Shown piece by piece: positions 17,627 to 30,658 of a stretch of DNA of 64,000 bases (positions are counted from its first letter, which is position 1; each line of letters opens with the position of its first letter). The translations under genes were made by a program, and so were the position numbers. The DNA is from Yamagishiella unicocca (taxonomy: Eukaryota > Chlorophyta > Chlorophyceae > Chlamydomonadales > Volvocaceae): positions 1,178,001 to 1,242,000 of the forward strand of contig BDSL01000019.1 of NCBI GenBank assembly GCA_003116995.1, written 5' to 3'. The notes under the pieces were generated by a model. It was not told the origin of the DNA. It was given only the letters and a program-made list of their open reading frames with translations, and made no database searches.

Positions 17627-18851
17627 TCAAAAGCCATCATCATTGTTATCCATGTACCGGGAGTACTTGTCCTTCGGGCCAAATTTCTTTTTGAACCACT
17701 GCAACCCGGGAATGCGCCACTGGCCTCCTCGTCGGAAGACGCAGCAAACTGCGGGCGGGCAAGGTGCCGCAACGGGCAGAGGAAAACCGGGGGACAAGGA
17801 GTGTCGGAGCGGGGGCCGTGGTTGAGGCGTACGGCGATGTTGGTCAGGCAAGCGCAGTCATGGTTGCAGTATACTGCGATATGGGTCCGGCAGGTACTGC
17901 CGTGGTTGCAGTATACGGCGATATGGGTCCGGCAGGCACTGCCGTAGTTGCAGTATACGGCGATATGGGTCAGGCAGTGCCTGCCGGACCCATACGATAT
18001 GGGTCAGGCAAGCGCGGCGGTGGTTGAAGCTGACCACGATATGGGTCAGCCTGGTGCGACAGCAGGTGAGCTATGGATGGCTGAGACGGGCGAACATCGC
18101 CCCTACTAGGGTGCGATGCGGTGCACGGCGGCAACCCCGCCCCGCGACCTCCAGCACGCGCGGACTCCAGCAACCCAAACCCTGTGCTCACCCAGGCATG
18201 TTAATATGCAGACTAACATCAGCACGCCGACCGTGATGGCAATGCCTTTCTCCGCTGGACTTTTCCCTGACTCCATCTTCTCCCATTTATCGTGGAGCTT
18301 TTCTTTTGCAGTCTCCGGGGGCGGCGGGGGCGAAGTCGTGCTGTTGGTCAGGATCGTGCCATTGGCCGTCAGGTTGCTGTTGATGAGAGTGGTGTCGACG
18401 CTTGGGGCGGTTCCATTAAAGGACGATGTGACGTTGGTTTCCATAGTGGCGTCAAGCGGGGACGGTGGGGACGGTGCCGTGGTGTTTGTTTGGTGAAGTT
18501 GACGAGCCTGCCAGCGTCCAAGTCCATCTTCTGCAGGGTTAAGCGAGGTGCATAACATGCTGTTGTCTCTCATCATGGTTCGAGGCCATACTAGGATTAG
18601 CGACAGTGCAGATGCCACCCCAGCAGGAACACCGATGCAGACCGCTTGACACGCAGATACGGTAGCGGGAAACACGATGCAAGCATAGCAGCCCAGGGGA
18701 TGCGGGAGCCCTTACCGCTTGTAGATACTGCGCCAGAGCAAAATAAGAGCACGGCTGCCACCGACACCAGAAGCGCTCGCCCTAGCGTACTAAGTAAAGG
18801 ATTTGTATCCCTACATGCCAGAGACTGCGATTTAATCGCTGCCCTATACAT
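17627..18851 (-). CDS. Small predicted type I membrane glycoprotein, about 191 aa, 3 exons
   Basis: Not recognised as a named family. Exons 18851-18716, 18530-18192 and 17727-17627 join in phase. The first begins at ATG 18851 and encodes a basic start and a hydrophobic segment (ALLVSVAAVLLFCSGAVSTS), like a signal peptide. The second holds a Thr/Ser/Asn-rich segment with many N-x-S/T sequons (TNTTAP, TNVTSSFNGT, NSNLTANGT, LTNSTT), a Pro5 run, a charged stretch (EKLHDKWEKMESGK) and a transmembrane segment (GIAITVGVLMLVCILTCLG). The third encodes a basic tail ending DNNDDGF. The inference is a secretory-pathway or surface protein with a glycosylated lumenal part and a short cytosolic tail. Exons 1-2 are good; the acceptor of exon 3 (after GACGAG) is weaker. 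Confidence 0.55.
17845..18015. repeat. Tandem repeat with GCAGTATACGGCGATATGGG unit
   Basis: About three to four copies of a roughly 54-bp unit containing TTGCAGTATAC(G/T)GCGATATGGG and GGCAGGCACTGCC-type inverted words. It falls in the second intron of the minus-strand membrane-protein gene. Confidence 0.75.
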
Positions 18852-20048
18852 TTTGACTTGTTCCTGCTTGCCTACGAACCCCTATCGCGACCGCTTCAAA
18901 CGATGTGCACGAGCAGCACTCCTGTACTTATTTGGCGCAGCTTAAGATCCTAACGGGAGGTAGGTCAGCATGCGTGCCCAAAGCCAAGACAGCTGCGAGT
19001 GTGTGCTTCCAGCTGCCGACGTCTACATATATTTACTAAATGGTTTAATATCTAGCTTGCAACGCGATATTGCATAATTGGCTCTCTCCAGTGGGAATTG
19101 TAGCTCGTAGGTCAGCTGGGAAAAGAATTCCGTACAGTGTATGGAAAGCTGCATGGCGACCTTGCAGTTAGCGGGATTGTGTCTAGAACACGCCTTGCTT
19201 GCATTTCCAGAATAACAAGTTTGCTGATCACTTTGCGAATTCCGGGGATGCAACATATTGAGTAATATTGGTTTAGGCAGGCTAGGCTGTCGAGCATTAC
19301 CTGACATTGGGTAGTCTAAGACGTGTCTACAGGCATCGGGCGGCTCACAACGTGGTGGGTGCGCTTCCGCAACAGCGCATTCTTCACGGCAAGTGGCAGT
19401 TTCATCCTGAAGCGATTCGACTGCTGTCTAGGCTTGCTTTTGCAAAAATACAACCACCCAAAGCTTATATCTATCATCGCATGAAACGGTTGCAAGACTC
19501 AAACGAACTGTGTATGCTCATTCCCTAATAGCCGTCGCCAAGCCGCGGACAAGGCAATGATTAGCTCCGCGTGGCCGCAAGTCTGCAGCCCAACTTTGTG
19601 TTAAATACTTGCCTTGCGTCAAATCCGTGAATGCATGAAAACGGCCACGTTCATTCAATGGCTACACGGGGCGACACAGGGTATTGTCGAACGCTCTGCC
19701 CCACCTCCACCTGCCTGGCTTCCCCACTTGATCCGTTTGCAAACCCTTGCTGCGCAGAACCACCCTCTCTCTCCTAAGGACCGGCTGATCGTCAAGCCAT
19801 CAATTGTGGACACCTGCCCCACGACGCCCGATCACGCGGCGTCGGGCATTGTCTCAATAGCAGGTGGCCCGGCGGTGTCACTGCTGCCCGGACCGCTTGA
19901 AGCGCACGCAGCCTGCGCAGGCTAGTCCCCTGCCTGCTTCCTGGGAGCGACCGGGCCTCACTAAAAATCTACAGCAAGTAGCCCGCAGTCACCTAGACCG
20001 GGAGCGTTTGTGGTCATCTGGTCCTGCCTTCCTGCTGGTCCACCAGCC
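18852..20048. other. Intergenic; no gene supported
   Basis: AT-richer sequence upstream of the minus-strand membrane-protein gene. Frames at 19307-19528 and 19614-19925 on the plus strand are open but have no motif and no clear splice sites. Confidence 0.35.
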
Positions 20049-20222
20049 ATGAAGGCCGGTGACGTCCACGATGCGCGACAGGTGGTGATCCCGGTTCGCC
20101 ACACTGGAAACAAGCCAGGCACCGAGCCGGCGAAGAGTCGCGGCCACAAGGACAGCATCCTTGTGGGGCTGGGGCTGATCCTTTTCCTCAGTTTCACATG
20201 GATATACTTCGTGCACAGGTGA
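20049..20222 (+). CDS. Tiny possible tail-anchored membrane protein, 57 aa
   Basis: Function unknown. The ATG at 20049 opens a short frame with a hydrophilic N-terminal 35 residues (MKAGDVHDARQVVIPVRHTG) rich in Lys/Arg/His, then one hydrophobic segment (SILVGLGLILFLSFTWIYFV) and a stop after HR. A single membrane segment at the extreme C-terminus is the layout of a tail-anchored protein. Alternatively this is the last exon of a gene whose earlier exons lie in 19.3-20.0 kb. The hydrophobic stretch with neighbouring basic residues is unlikely to arise by chance, but no homologue is recalled. Confidence 0.4.
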   Translation: MKAGDVHDARQVVIPVRHTGNKPGTEPAKSRGHKDSILVGLGLILFLSFTWIYFVHR

Positions 20223-22173
20223 GCGCAGGGCGGTGCTGGCGAGTCAAAGGACTGTCAGGCAGGCTTATAAGACGGCACAAACTATAGTCCTTGAATGACA
20301 AGGTTGCAGTGAGGAACATAATGCTGCGGGTTTTAGGTGAAACGTACTGGTATGTACGGCTAAAAGAGGGTGTGGCATCGCGCTGTTGGTGGGTTTTTGG
20401 GTTTCTGTCACTATCAATCCTCGGCGTGTATTCCGGCGTGCAGGATGTACCTCAACATCGAGTCGACAACACCAGCGGGCTCATCTGCAGACAACGCATC
20501 TGGATAATAGGTCGTAGCAGTCCGGCTGGCAACAGTAATTTCCCATGCAATTAAGTCAGTGAAGCAGTCGCGGTCGTATATTGTGCGTTCGCTCAGCCCC
20601 AGCTTGCTACTGTGTGCTGATCTCGCGCTTCGCGACTTAAACAACATTTGGCGCGGGCAATTAAATTTCAGCTGCATAGGACGTCAGCTGCAAAGAACGG
20701 ACGTGGGAGGCAGCGCAAGTTGGGCGGCTGCATGTTCGAAAAAGCTCGGCGTGCTGATGATTAGCGGCTCCGTATGCATGCATATCATAAGTTATTCTGG
20801 CACATGACTGTAGAGCAGTACCGCTCCGCGTCACCGCGGTCGCTTGCCTATTAGGGAAGCCCCCTTCGCAACCATTGGGTGACATATGACTGATCCTGAT
20901 AGCGATCTTGGTATTCGCTGAGTTGGACAATTGTAAAGGCAGAGCGTCTCGCCCGATCATTTGGGACAAGGAACGGCGTATGACACACACACACAGTGTG
21001 CCGCAACAACAACCCCGGGAAGGGTCATAGCTGTACGAGAAGCCCCCTCCGTCGGTACATTGTGTACACGACGTGCCGGCGCCTCAGCCCATCCGGCGAC
21101 CCGGTGCTGGTTCAACGAGAGCAAAACACGAACAAACCGTAACACTGTCGACAAACACGCACCAGCCTGCAGAAGCCGCAGTAGTTCGACCCCAACGCCG
21201 CCGCGTTCCTGTTCACTTATTGGTCGATAGACGTCGAGGCCACGTGCTTGGGGCGTGGACAACGCCCTCACTGGCTCCCGCACGCCTCACTGCCACGTCA
21301 CGCCGCCGCATTTCCAACCACGCGAAACCTCGCCGCCACAATGCGAGGCTAAACCCGACCCACGATAAAAAGGCTCCACGTAGTGTCTTCTAAATCTGCC
21401 GCTCCACACTAGGGCGTGGGCGCAATTACCGTCCAACTTGGCTGGCTGCGCAGCAAGGGAGATGCTGCACAGTGCAGTATCGTGAAAGCTATATACGTAC
21501 GAGCCCCAATGCCATTTCCTGAGTGCTCGGCGTATCCAGCCCGGCAATCGTTTGAGTCCAGCGGTCAGTTGGGGGCCAGAGATCCCTGCCAGCACATCCC
21601 GGCTGCAAACCAGGTTAAGCACGCCCCCAACCATGCAGTCGGCCACATGAATTAAACACTCCTACAGCATGATGAAGAAACGCACCGCACACGCTGTGCT
21701 TACCGCTCATTCGAAAGAAGAAATCAACAACTGCGGCAACGAAGCAGTCAAGTTTGTCCAGTGTTTTCCTGCGCCGAAGAAGCTCATTGTGCCCTCCCCC
21801 ACAACCAGCAAAGGAAGCTGCTGTCCCCGAAGACGACTAGCAAATGTTCGTCTTTTCAGCTCGACGCATTAACAGACAACAGCAGCAGGGCCATTGCCAG
21901 CGCAGCCCATTTACAGAAAACACCAGCAATCAAGTGCCAAAGCTGCTAGGCCACACCGCCGTAAGAAACCCTTGTATGGCCGCGGCGGCTTGTTCCGACC
22001 CCCTGCCGACGGGACTTTTAGGTGCTGTAGCGAGGAGCACTCCAAGGCGCCTTCCCATTATTCCTCAAACCCAAAATTCACTGAATCGGCGCCTCTCCTA
22101 AAGCGTCAGCCTCACTAGTGCAATCCTCGTGCAGTGCAACCCCATGACCCGCATCGCCTCCCTGCAACACGCC
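20223..22173. other. Intergenic, 3' flank of the RS-rich gene; no gene supported
   Basis: No reading frame here has motif support. A minus-strand TGTAA (TTACA at 21911-21915) lies about 260 bp past the stop of the RS-rich gene and could end its transcript. Confidence 0.35.
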
Positions 22174-25100
22174 TCAGCGCCGTCCACCACCGCCGCCCCC
22201 GGCACGCCGCTTGCTGCCTCCAACAAAGCCTTTCTTCGCTGGCGCGCTGTGTCCCTTGAGTAGTTCGTTCGTGCCGCGCTCCAGGAGCGCTCGAAGCCGC
22301 TTCTGGGTCTCTTGAGATCCGCTGACTGCATGCCATTGGACACCACTGAGTCGCCGGAGGCAGTCCATACGCGCGCTGTCATCTGGAAGGCGTCCGAGGC
22401 ATTCAAACACCTTTGCATCCACCCCCGAAAGGTCCAGCTTGCCGAAGCCTTTCAGGTAGTTGTACATGCGGTCTTTGAATTCACCCGATAGCGGCCGCGA
22501 AGTAACTCCGCCACCCCCCTCGACCGCGGCGTCGTCGACATCTCCCTCCGCCGGTGGCTGGCTGGGGCTGCGCGAGCGCTTGGTACCGCGCTGGCCGGGG
22601 CTCCGGCTTCTGCTGCGGCTCTTACTCCGTGAATTAGACCGACCGCTGTCACTGTCCGGCGAGCGACTGCGCGACGCTGATTTGCTCGGGCTGGGACTGC
22701 GGAGTGAGCGAACCGGGGAGCGGCTGCGGCTCCTAGTCCGACTGCGCACCTTGCTGCGGCTCTTAATCGGGCTACGCGTCTTGCTGCGGCTCCTGCGCCC
22801 TGCATTGCTTCGGCGGCCACGGCTGGCACTGCGGCTGCGACTCCGCCCGCGGGCGCCAGAAGCCACGACACGCGGCCTACTGCGCTCGTCCCGATCCCGG
22901 TCGCGCAGTCGAGCCGCTGCAACTGCCAGGCGGGGATCCGGCGGCGGCGGGTAGCGGCCCATGGGCATCCCCATGAGACCAGCTCCGGGGATGGGCGGCG
23001 GCGGCGGCAGCATACCCATGCGCCCAGCAGGCAGCGGCGGAGGGCCAGGAGGTGCGCCCATGGGTGGAGCATATCGGCCGTCGCGGCGGGCCGCCATGGC
23101 CCCGACGCCAACACCGACGCCGGCAGCAGGCGTTAGCATGCCCGGCATCGGCGCCATGGGCAGCATGGGCATGCCAGGGCGCAGCATGTCGCGGCGCTGC
23201 ATGTCCCGTTGCACCTGCTCAGCGCATCGCAGCAGGGTGCCCTTGACGGTGGCGCTCACGTTGAAGCGCTCCTTCCAGCGAATGTTGCGCAACGAGCGCA
23301 GCGCATTGAGGCGTTGCTGAGGGGGAAAACGAGGACAGGGAATTACAGCATTCGCAGGCAGGGTATTCTGGAAGCACTGCAGAGACTGTGGGTAGACATT
23401 GACGGTGCCCACACACGAGGTTTTGCCCCCGTCACGTACTGGCGCGGCCGATCGAACGGTGTGACAAGGAAGGTCATCACACGGTCAGCAGCTTGCAAAA
23501 CCTAAATGTCCGGTCGCCCTACTGAGTATATCAGCAGCCGAGGCCAAGAATTTGTATCCCGGTAGCTTCCCTTATGCACGAGGATGCTCCCTCGTAATCG
23601 GGCTTGCAAATGCGACCCGATACCCTCTCAAATCTCACCTCGCAGTTAGGCAGCATGAGCAACGGGTCCCAAGCACTGGCATCAATCTGGGAGCAGTCCA
23701 GTCCATCTGCGGTCCAAAAGGCAACCACCGATACGACCAGGAAGACCAGAGTAAACGGTATTAGCGGCAAGAAGGGCACAGGCTACGCGTGGGCTATGCT
23801 ATCCTAAAGTGATTGCTCATCTGGGCGCGTGCAACAGCTGCTGAATGCAGTGCCGTGCGTGCAGTTAACATGACCGCCAGTGCGGTACGCGCTGGATTCA
23901 AATGGCACTGCAAGGCAGTGTGAACACGGTGGCGCGGCCTATGATGATAACGTATACGCTCGCACATCCACAAGGCAATGACAGACGCAGCGTGCACTCA
24001 CCGACATCGTAAAGGACACGACGGGAGTCCTCCACAAACGGCCGCGGCAGCTTTGCTATGCAGCCGCGGGACGTAGATCGCATTACGTCATCCCATCGCC
24101 GCGATTTGACATCGGGCTCGCGCAGTGGCAACCGTGGCGGCCCACCGTCCCGCGGGTCGTGATCCCGAGCATCACGGTCGCGTGCACTGTCGTGTTCCTT
24201 GCTGCTGCCGCGCGCCCGATCACGATCTCTCCGCCGCTCCTCCTCCGTGACGCGGGGTTTCGGCCGGCCGCTGCCATCTCGTGCATCGCGCGGGTCCCGG
24301 CTGCTGGCGCGTTCCTTGCTGCTGGCGGCACGGCTGCGACCGTCGCGGCCACGACTACGGCTGCGACTCCGGCGCCGTCGGCCTTCTGCTGAGCCTGCGC
24401 GTTCAGGCTTGGCCTCAACGGACCTCTCAGAACGCTTCGCAGCAGGTCCAGCGCGACCGGGCCCGGGGCTGAGGCTACGGGCGCGCTTCACCCTGGCGGT
24501 GCGGGAGGAGCGCAAGAGCGCAATGCGCTCCATTTCCACGGCGCGCTGCAGTCGGGAGTGCAGCACACCTCCTGGGTTGTTGGCGGTGCTCCACTCAATC
24601 TGAGATTCCATCGAGGCGCAGCAATGCGGCAGTAGTTAGGATGTCGAGTGCCCAAACCGCAACTTACGTAGATACAGCATGCATACAGGCTTGGCTCCAC
24701 GGGCTTAGGGACGAAGTCCGCAGCGAAAGTTACTTACCGACAGGAGCGCCTGTGAGGCCCGCCAACGTCCCTCGTCGTCGCTTATCGCCAGCAGTGAACG
24801 CAGCGCCCACGGCCTTACCGTGGAAAGATCCAGAGCAGCTGTGGGTAGAGGTGGGAGCAGAAAGCATTGAGGACATGCCACAAGCCATTGAAACAAAATT
24901 TGTATACCTTGTATGAACGTTGACGCATACAAGACATACGGTGATCGCTCGCCACGCCACGCCGGCAGGCGTTTGATGCCCAAATGGACCGCGTAAACTA
25001 GTGCTGTCACTTATGTATTGCACGTAGGTTCGGCACTACCCTGCCCCTTCGGTAATGACTTACGCATGTCAATCAGAAGCTTTCGCAGCTTGCCCAGCAT

Positions 25101-28100
25101 ATCGACACCAACTTGCCCCACCAAGCCTGCCGTGACGTGCTCCACCTGCTCCTGGCGAGTGAGGTTCGGGCCAGGAGCGCCCATGTCCTCATATGCCACG
25201 CGACCCGTGGTTCCGTTCCGACCCCGACCAGTGGCAGCGGCTTGCTCCTTAACTTCGCTCCTGTTGCCACTGCCACCGGCTTTCTCCTTCACCTCTGGGT
25301 CCTCTGCGGTTGCTATGCCCGATCCTGGCTCTGCAACCGGTGGCGGGTCATCGGGCTGGCGCACATGCTCGTCGAGATGCTCGTCCATCAGGTCCGCGTC
25401 CATAAGATCAAAGTCGTACTCATCCAGTGGCACCTCTTCGTGATCGTTGACGTCGAACTCGCCGTCGCCGCCGCCACCGTCTCCGGCCTGCTCGGTCCCT
25501 GCGCCAACAGACCCGGCGTCATCCTCCGCGTCACTGCTGCTGTAGCCGCGGGACCGGGATCGCGTGGGTTCCGAATCCGAGCTGCTGTATGTACGACGAG
25601 GTGAGGGTGATAGGGGGACACGATCAGGATCTGAGTCGTGCTGCTCCTTGCCGCTCGAGAGCGTGTCGCCAGCGTCTGCGCCGGAGCCGCCCTCAGCCTC
25701 CCTGCTGGCCGCACCCTTGGCTCCTGTAGGGGATGGTGCTGCCGGCAGTGTGGAAGGATTCCATACTATGGGCTCCCGCTTGCTGCGGCTCCCGGGCGTG
25801 CTACCTGCTGGTGGTGTTCCGCCGTCTAAAGGGTCTTGGCTGCGCGCACCAGCCTCCTCGTCGACTGAAACCGACGCAGGTTTTTTCTGTGCACCCGCAG
25901 ACGCCACTTCGCCAATGGGGACATCGCCACATTGGCTGGGATCCGCCTTGACTGCAGCTTTGGTATGCTCGCCATTGGATTTCCGCCCAGTGCAGCTGGC
26001 TGCTCCCGTCTTCACGTCGCCTTGGCCGCTGCTGGCGCGGGCGTCGTCCCTGTCAGATGATGGCGCACTGCTGGCATCCTCCTTCCGCTCTACATGGCTG
26101 TTACCACCACGAGCTGTTGCTGTGCCTGTTGCTACAATCTTGGCCGCAGCTACTGACAGATCCTTAGCGTCGACCGAAGGCTTTGCGTCGTCGGCTCGAG
26201 ACCGCTTGCCGTCACGCGACCTGCTGCGGCTGCGCCCGCCAGCCCTCTCGCGATCACCACTTCCTTTGTCGCGGTCGCGGTCACGTCCGCCGCGGTCGCT
26301 GCCGCCAGCACGTCCACCGTTTGGAATGGCAGCGTTTGCAGCGGCCACCTCCGGTGCCTTGTCCTTGCCATCTTTTTCCCGCTCTCTGCCCCGGTCCTTG
26401 TCACGCTCACGTTGCTTATCCCGCTCCTTGGCCCGCTCCTTCTCACGCTCTCTGTCCTTGTCAGTCCGATCGGCATCCTTATCGGTGCGGCCAGCGTCCT
26501 TATCGGTGCGGCCAGCGTCCTTCTCACGATGCCGGTCCTTGTCGCGGCTGCCATCGTTGTCGCCTGCAGGCCTTGGCGCGCGCTCGCGCGATCGGCTGCG
26601 GCTTCGTGCGACGGCCTTGCTGTCGCTGCGGCCGCCATCACGCTCTTTGTCCCGCCGGGCTGGGCTACCGGCACGACCCTCAGCGCCGCTGCGAGTACTG
26701 GGTCCTCTGCCACCTGTAAGAATGTCCAATGGAAGGGAGCGTGCCCACAGCGGGATGAGGGCAACGATGGCAGAACTCTTCAACAAGCTGCATCAAATGG
26801 TTGCGACACGCAGACATGCGCATGCCCAACCGGGTTGCACCAGGCGAATCATTCAAGGCGTGACAGACCTGCCCGACTATGGCTCGCCTGTGCACACAAG
26901 GGTATCGTCAGGAACAGCAGTTTAACAAAGCGGCCCCACGGTCGCAATCAGTGTGCCCGGCGCAGCAAAAGGACACACCGTCCTGGCCCTGTCGCTGCCG
27001 ATCGCTTGCATACGGAAAGGGCATGAATGGGTGGCTGCTGCCTGCGTTCTGGCTCCTGCCGCCACTGATGCTGCTGCGCGTGCGCCCGATTCAGCAGCGG
27101 CCACAGCTGCACAAGCAGCCGTGTGCCCCGCTCACATCAAACGACATTTGAATGCTACTGTGCGCCTTCGCCAAGCCGCCTCCGTGAATGCCACAGGCAG
27201 GGTCGTTGGCTGCTTGCAGCAGGACCGCTCCCTGCCCGTCCTGCCGAAGTCCCAGGGCCCAGCCTGTTCCCGTACTGAGAAGGTGCGCAGCAGCTCGTGT
27301 TGGGCACACATGCCTGCCAACACGAGCTGCATGCCTGTTTCCCACCAAGTCGTACGCGTCATCACGTCCACGCATTGACGCCTTGTTTTGTTCTTCTGAG
27401 CTACAAACTGCTGGCTCCACTCGCGGCTTCGCCTTACTGTCACTGCACGTGTGCCCCTGTGGCCGCCATCCAGCCAACGCACACCTCGCGTAGGCGCTCA
27501 TGGGAGCGTACGCGCATCGGAGTCCGGCATCCACGAAACGCGACAGGCAATGGCGTGGATATGGGTTGGCTTCGGCGGCAACGACGGCAGCTGCATGAGG
27601 CCGTGCAGCGCCTTGAATGACAAGCTGCCGCCTGCCACCGCCAAAGCAGCTAGCTCGACTTGCAAGTGTCCGTTTGCTGCCCCCTGACGTGCCGGTGCAG
27701 AGTGCATGGTGCCATGCCGTGTGGTGCTGCTTTCTGTGCAAGCGCAACGCTTGTCGCTGCTGCATAGGCGCTGGTGCTCCGTCTTGCCTGGGAGTAGCCA
27801 TAATACTCAGACACGGCCGCCTGCAGTGCCGTTATCTTCTGCCATTACTGCTGCTGCTGCTGTGAACTGCCGGTGTTCACGTAACGCCACGCACACCAGT
27901 AGGCTCAGCCGTTCCACGCAGCCGCCCGCCGCAGCCAGCTACCTGGCATGCGGCGGTTGCGGCTGCTGCCACGGTTAGCCTAAAACCAGCAAGCCAAAAC
28001 ACCGCCGACAAAGAGCCTAGCGCCTGCACCATCCCACGGCTTCTGTCTCCGGCCGCAGCACGGCATGGCTGCTGCCGGCGCCAGTGATCCGCAGCTGCAG

Positions 28101-30043
28101 GGCGCCCTAAAACGCCCCCCTTGCTGTAAAGCGCCCTGCGCAAGCATTTACCTGCTTCGGGCTGGTGGCGTTGGCGGTCCCTGTCGCGCTCCGAGCGATC
28201 CCTGTCGCGCTCCGAGCGGTCGCGTTCCCGATCTGAGCGGTCCCGGTCTCGTTCTGACTCATGACGATGGCGGTCTCGATCTCGGTTACGCTCGCGGTCA
28301 GAGCCTCCGACAGCGGCCGCAAGATTAGCTGTCACCATTGTTGCGGTGGTCTCTCGCAGTCCGACCATGACGTAAGCGGATCGTGCGTCATCTCGGCTGC
28401 CCCCAAGTGTCGATGCCGAAGCCGCTGCTGTTCCTGTGGGCCGCGATTCGGCGGCAGGCTGCACACGGGCGCCTGCAAGATGCGGCGGCAGAGGCGGCGG
28501 TGGAGGCAGCTGCACGGGCGGCGGCGGCAGGCCCGCGCTGTCACTGCCCTGGATGCCCCGCGGTGGAGGGGGAGGGAGCTGCGAGGGTAAATCCATGGGG
28601 GCTGCAGTTGTCCCGCTTCCAGCTGGAGGTGGTGGCGGCACAGTGCCGCCCACCACGGCCAATGGCTCCCCCAAAACCGTCGACGGCTCCTGGGCGTGCT
28701 GCCGCGCGCTGCCAGGCTCGGCATCTAAGCCGATGACCGCGCTACTTATGGTGGTGTCATGCAAGGGCGGGGCTGCAGGTGGGGACAACGTCACCGCTGC
28801 GGCTGCAGCTGTCTCCAGACGTTCCGCTGGAGGTTGAAGTCCTGCTGGCTCAGCTTCCTTCGCACGGTGGCGCTTTCGAGGGTCTCTGGGCATGTCAGCT
28901 GCTGACAGCACGGAAACCTGCGCAGCAACCACTGCGGTCGGTGTCGAGCTCAGCTGCTGACGCGCCGCCGTCTCAACGACGAGTGCTGCTTCAACTGTTG
29001 GCTCTGACTGCGGAGCAGGTTCGCGCTGGGGCTGCAAGACAGCATTTGACTCCGTTATGGTCTTCGGCGAGGCCTTGGTGGCTGTAGAAAGCTTTTTTGC
29101 CGGATCTGCAGTCAATCCAACAACCGTTATCACGCGGCACAGGGTACGGCGCGGATATCAATTCAAGTTCGGAAGGAAGCAGTGGCATGTCAGGGCTAAG
29201 ATATCTCTACGCTGTGGTTGCAACTGAAACGCGCGTAGTCCCGTCCATGCCCCGCGTACACGCACCAGCCATCAACTGCGCTTCAGCTATGTCGTTCTTC
29301 TGGGCTGCCACAGCCGATGTCTCGCCTTTAGAAGTGTCGAGCGGCGCGACTGCTGCGCCCTTGCCTCGCGCCTCCTTCCGTGGCGATGGCGTAACTTTTA
29401 CTGCTGTGCGCGACCTGTTACTGGCCGCCTTGGACGTCTGCAAGCCCTCTTCATAAACAGGTTCAGATGCTGCTGGGGCTGAACTGTCAGGCTCACGTGC
29501 CGGGTCCTCGCCCGATTTGCTAACCGGCGCGTCGCGGCCCTTCCCGCTAGTGGCAGCCTTCACAGCCGGCTGCTGAGCAGCTGGCTTGCCCTTGCCAATC
29601 TTGGGAGACGACGCCGGGGGCGTTGTCGCCTTGGACGGAGCCGGCTCCGTCGGCTGCTGCTGCTCCTTAGCTTTGCCGCGCAGAGCAGCCTTGCCCTTAC
29701 CTGGCGATGGTACATCCACACCTGACGCAGGGGTCACAGATGAGGCCTTTGCACGTGACCTTGTAGTCCGTGGCACCGGCTCAGGAGGAAGGAAATCCTC
29801 TGGGCCGATGCTGGGCTGCGTCGACACCGGTCCACTCTCCGTAGGAGCGTCTGGCCCATCCTGCAAAATGTGTACAGGGCATGTTTTGCAAGGTTCAGCC
29901 ATTGGCAGTCCAGTTGCTTCCCCGCCTAACAGCTGGCGCAGGCGAGGCCAGCGCCAGCACAGTTTGGGATGACGCGCAATTGTGGCAAGCACCCAAGTCA
30001 TGCGCACCTGCTTCTGCTCCTTGAATTTCTTTAGGAAGCCCAT
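22174..30043 (-). CDS. Large RS/RD-rich nuclear protein, 8 exons, about 1714 aa
   Basis: Probably a splicing- or transcription-associated nuclear protein; no exact family recognised. Eight exons are fully phase-consistent: 30043-30008, 29860-29266, 29105-28152, 26713-25064, 24838-24738, 24599-24002, 23706-23639 and 23316-22174. The order is a short basic start (MGFLKKFKEQKQ), a Pro/Ser/Lys-rich region, polyproline runs (PPPPPLPP), an SERDRDRSERDRDR array, RS repeats with DKDAGRT units, an acidic EYDFDLMDADLMDEHLDEH block, helical stretches (LGKLRKLLIDM; LHSRLQRAVEMERIALL; RLNALRSLRNIRWKERFNV), a Met/Pro/Gly region (MLRPGMPMLPMAPMPGM), a long RSRS domain, and a conserved-looking helical end (FKDRMYNYLKGFGKLDLSG) before a Gly-rich basic tail. 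The C-terminal helical block resembles small helical modules of RNA-binding proteins, but that is only an impression. Confidence 0.8.
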
Positions 30044-30658
30044 TGTTCCTGGGAGGCTCGCGGCTTGCCGAAAATGTGGATCGAACTGCGTTCCTTACGC
30101 GGGGGCACATGGCGGCCCCCGACAGCGCTGTGTTCAGCGAGACATGACCATTCAGATGAACTTGAAAAGATGAAAAGTTTACAGGGCTAAGCCGCGGTAG
30201 CCTATCGATTGATGACAACCGACGAACAAGCCTGCTCGATAGTGCTTAATTCAGATTGTATTCAGCGCTCAATCTGTATTAGCCCAAGTAAACACAGAAA
30301 GGATAAGTACAAGGCTAGACAGGTTGATGGCAAGTGGAACTTCATGTGTACAGCTGGAATGTACGATACAACATAATTTGTGTTTGGCAAGGACATCTGC
30401 TTTCGGGTAAGGAGTTAACTGTCTGCATGACAGTTTTTCGGCATTTGCAATATCTCGGAGTCAACCTTTTTTGTTTGAGCCGGCGCTGCACTGGGCTCAC
30501 TTCGAGGGGTCTACAAGGCCTGACCTCCCAGCAGCATATTTATCTCCGACGAACGTGGTTGGAGCCTCATACAGTGACAGGTCCGCAAAAGGTTGCGCGT
30601 AAGGTCAGGTCGCAAACGATGCCGGAGCAACTTGCTCAACATTTCCTTCCCTGCTGCT
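30044..30658. other. 615-bp divergent intergenic region
   Basis: Lies between the start of the RS-rich gene (minus) and the start of the gene at 30659 (plus), so it may act as a shared promoter. It is AT-richer than the coding flanks. A donor-like GTAAGG near 30093 on the minus strand could mark an intron in the RS gene 5' leader. Confidence 0.4.

Noticed and set aside
23531..23779. Stand-alone 82-residue hydrophobic protein on the minus strand
   Set aside because: Its central part (23706-23639) fits exactly in phase as exon 7 of the RS-rich gene; the hydrophobic start lies in the intron.
25564..26925. 453-codon plus-strand frame rich in Ser/Leu/Arg
   Set aside because: Antisense of the RS/RD-rich exon; RS codons read backwards give Leu/Ser/Arg-rich shadows.
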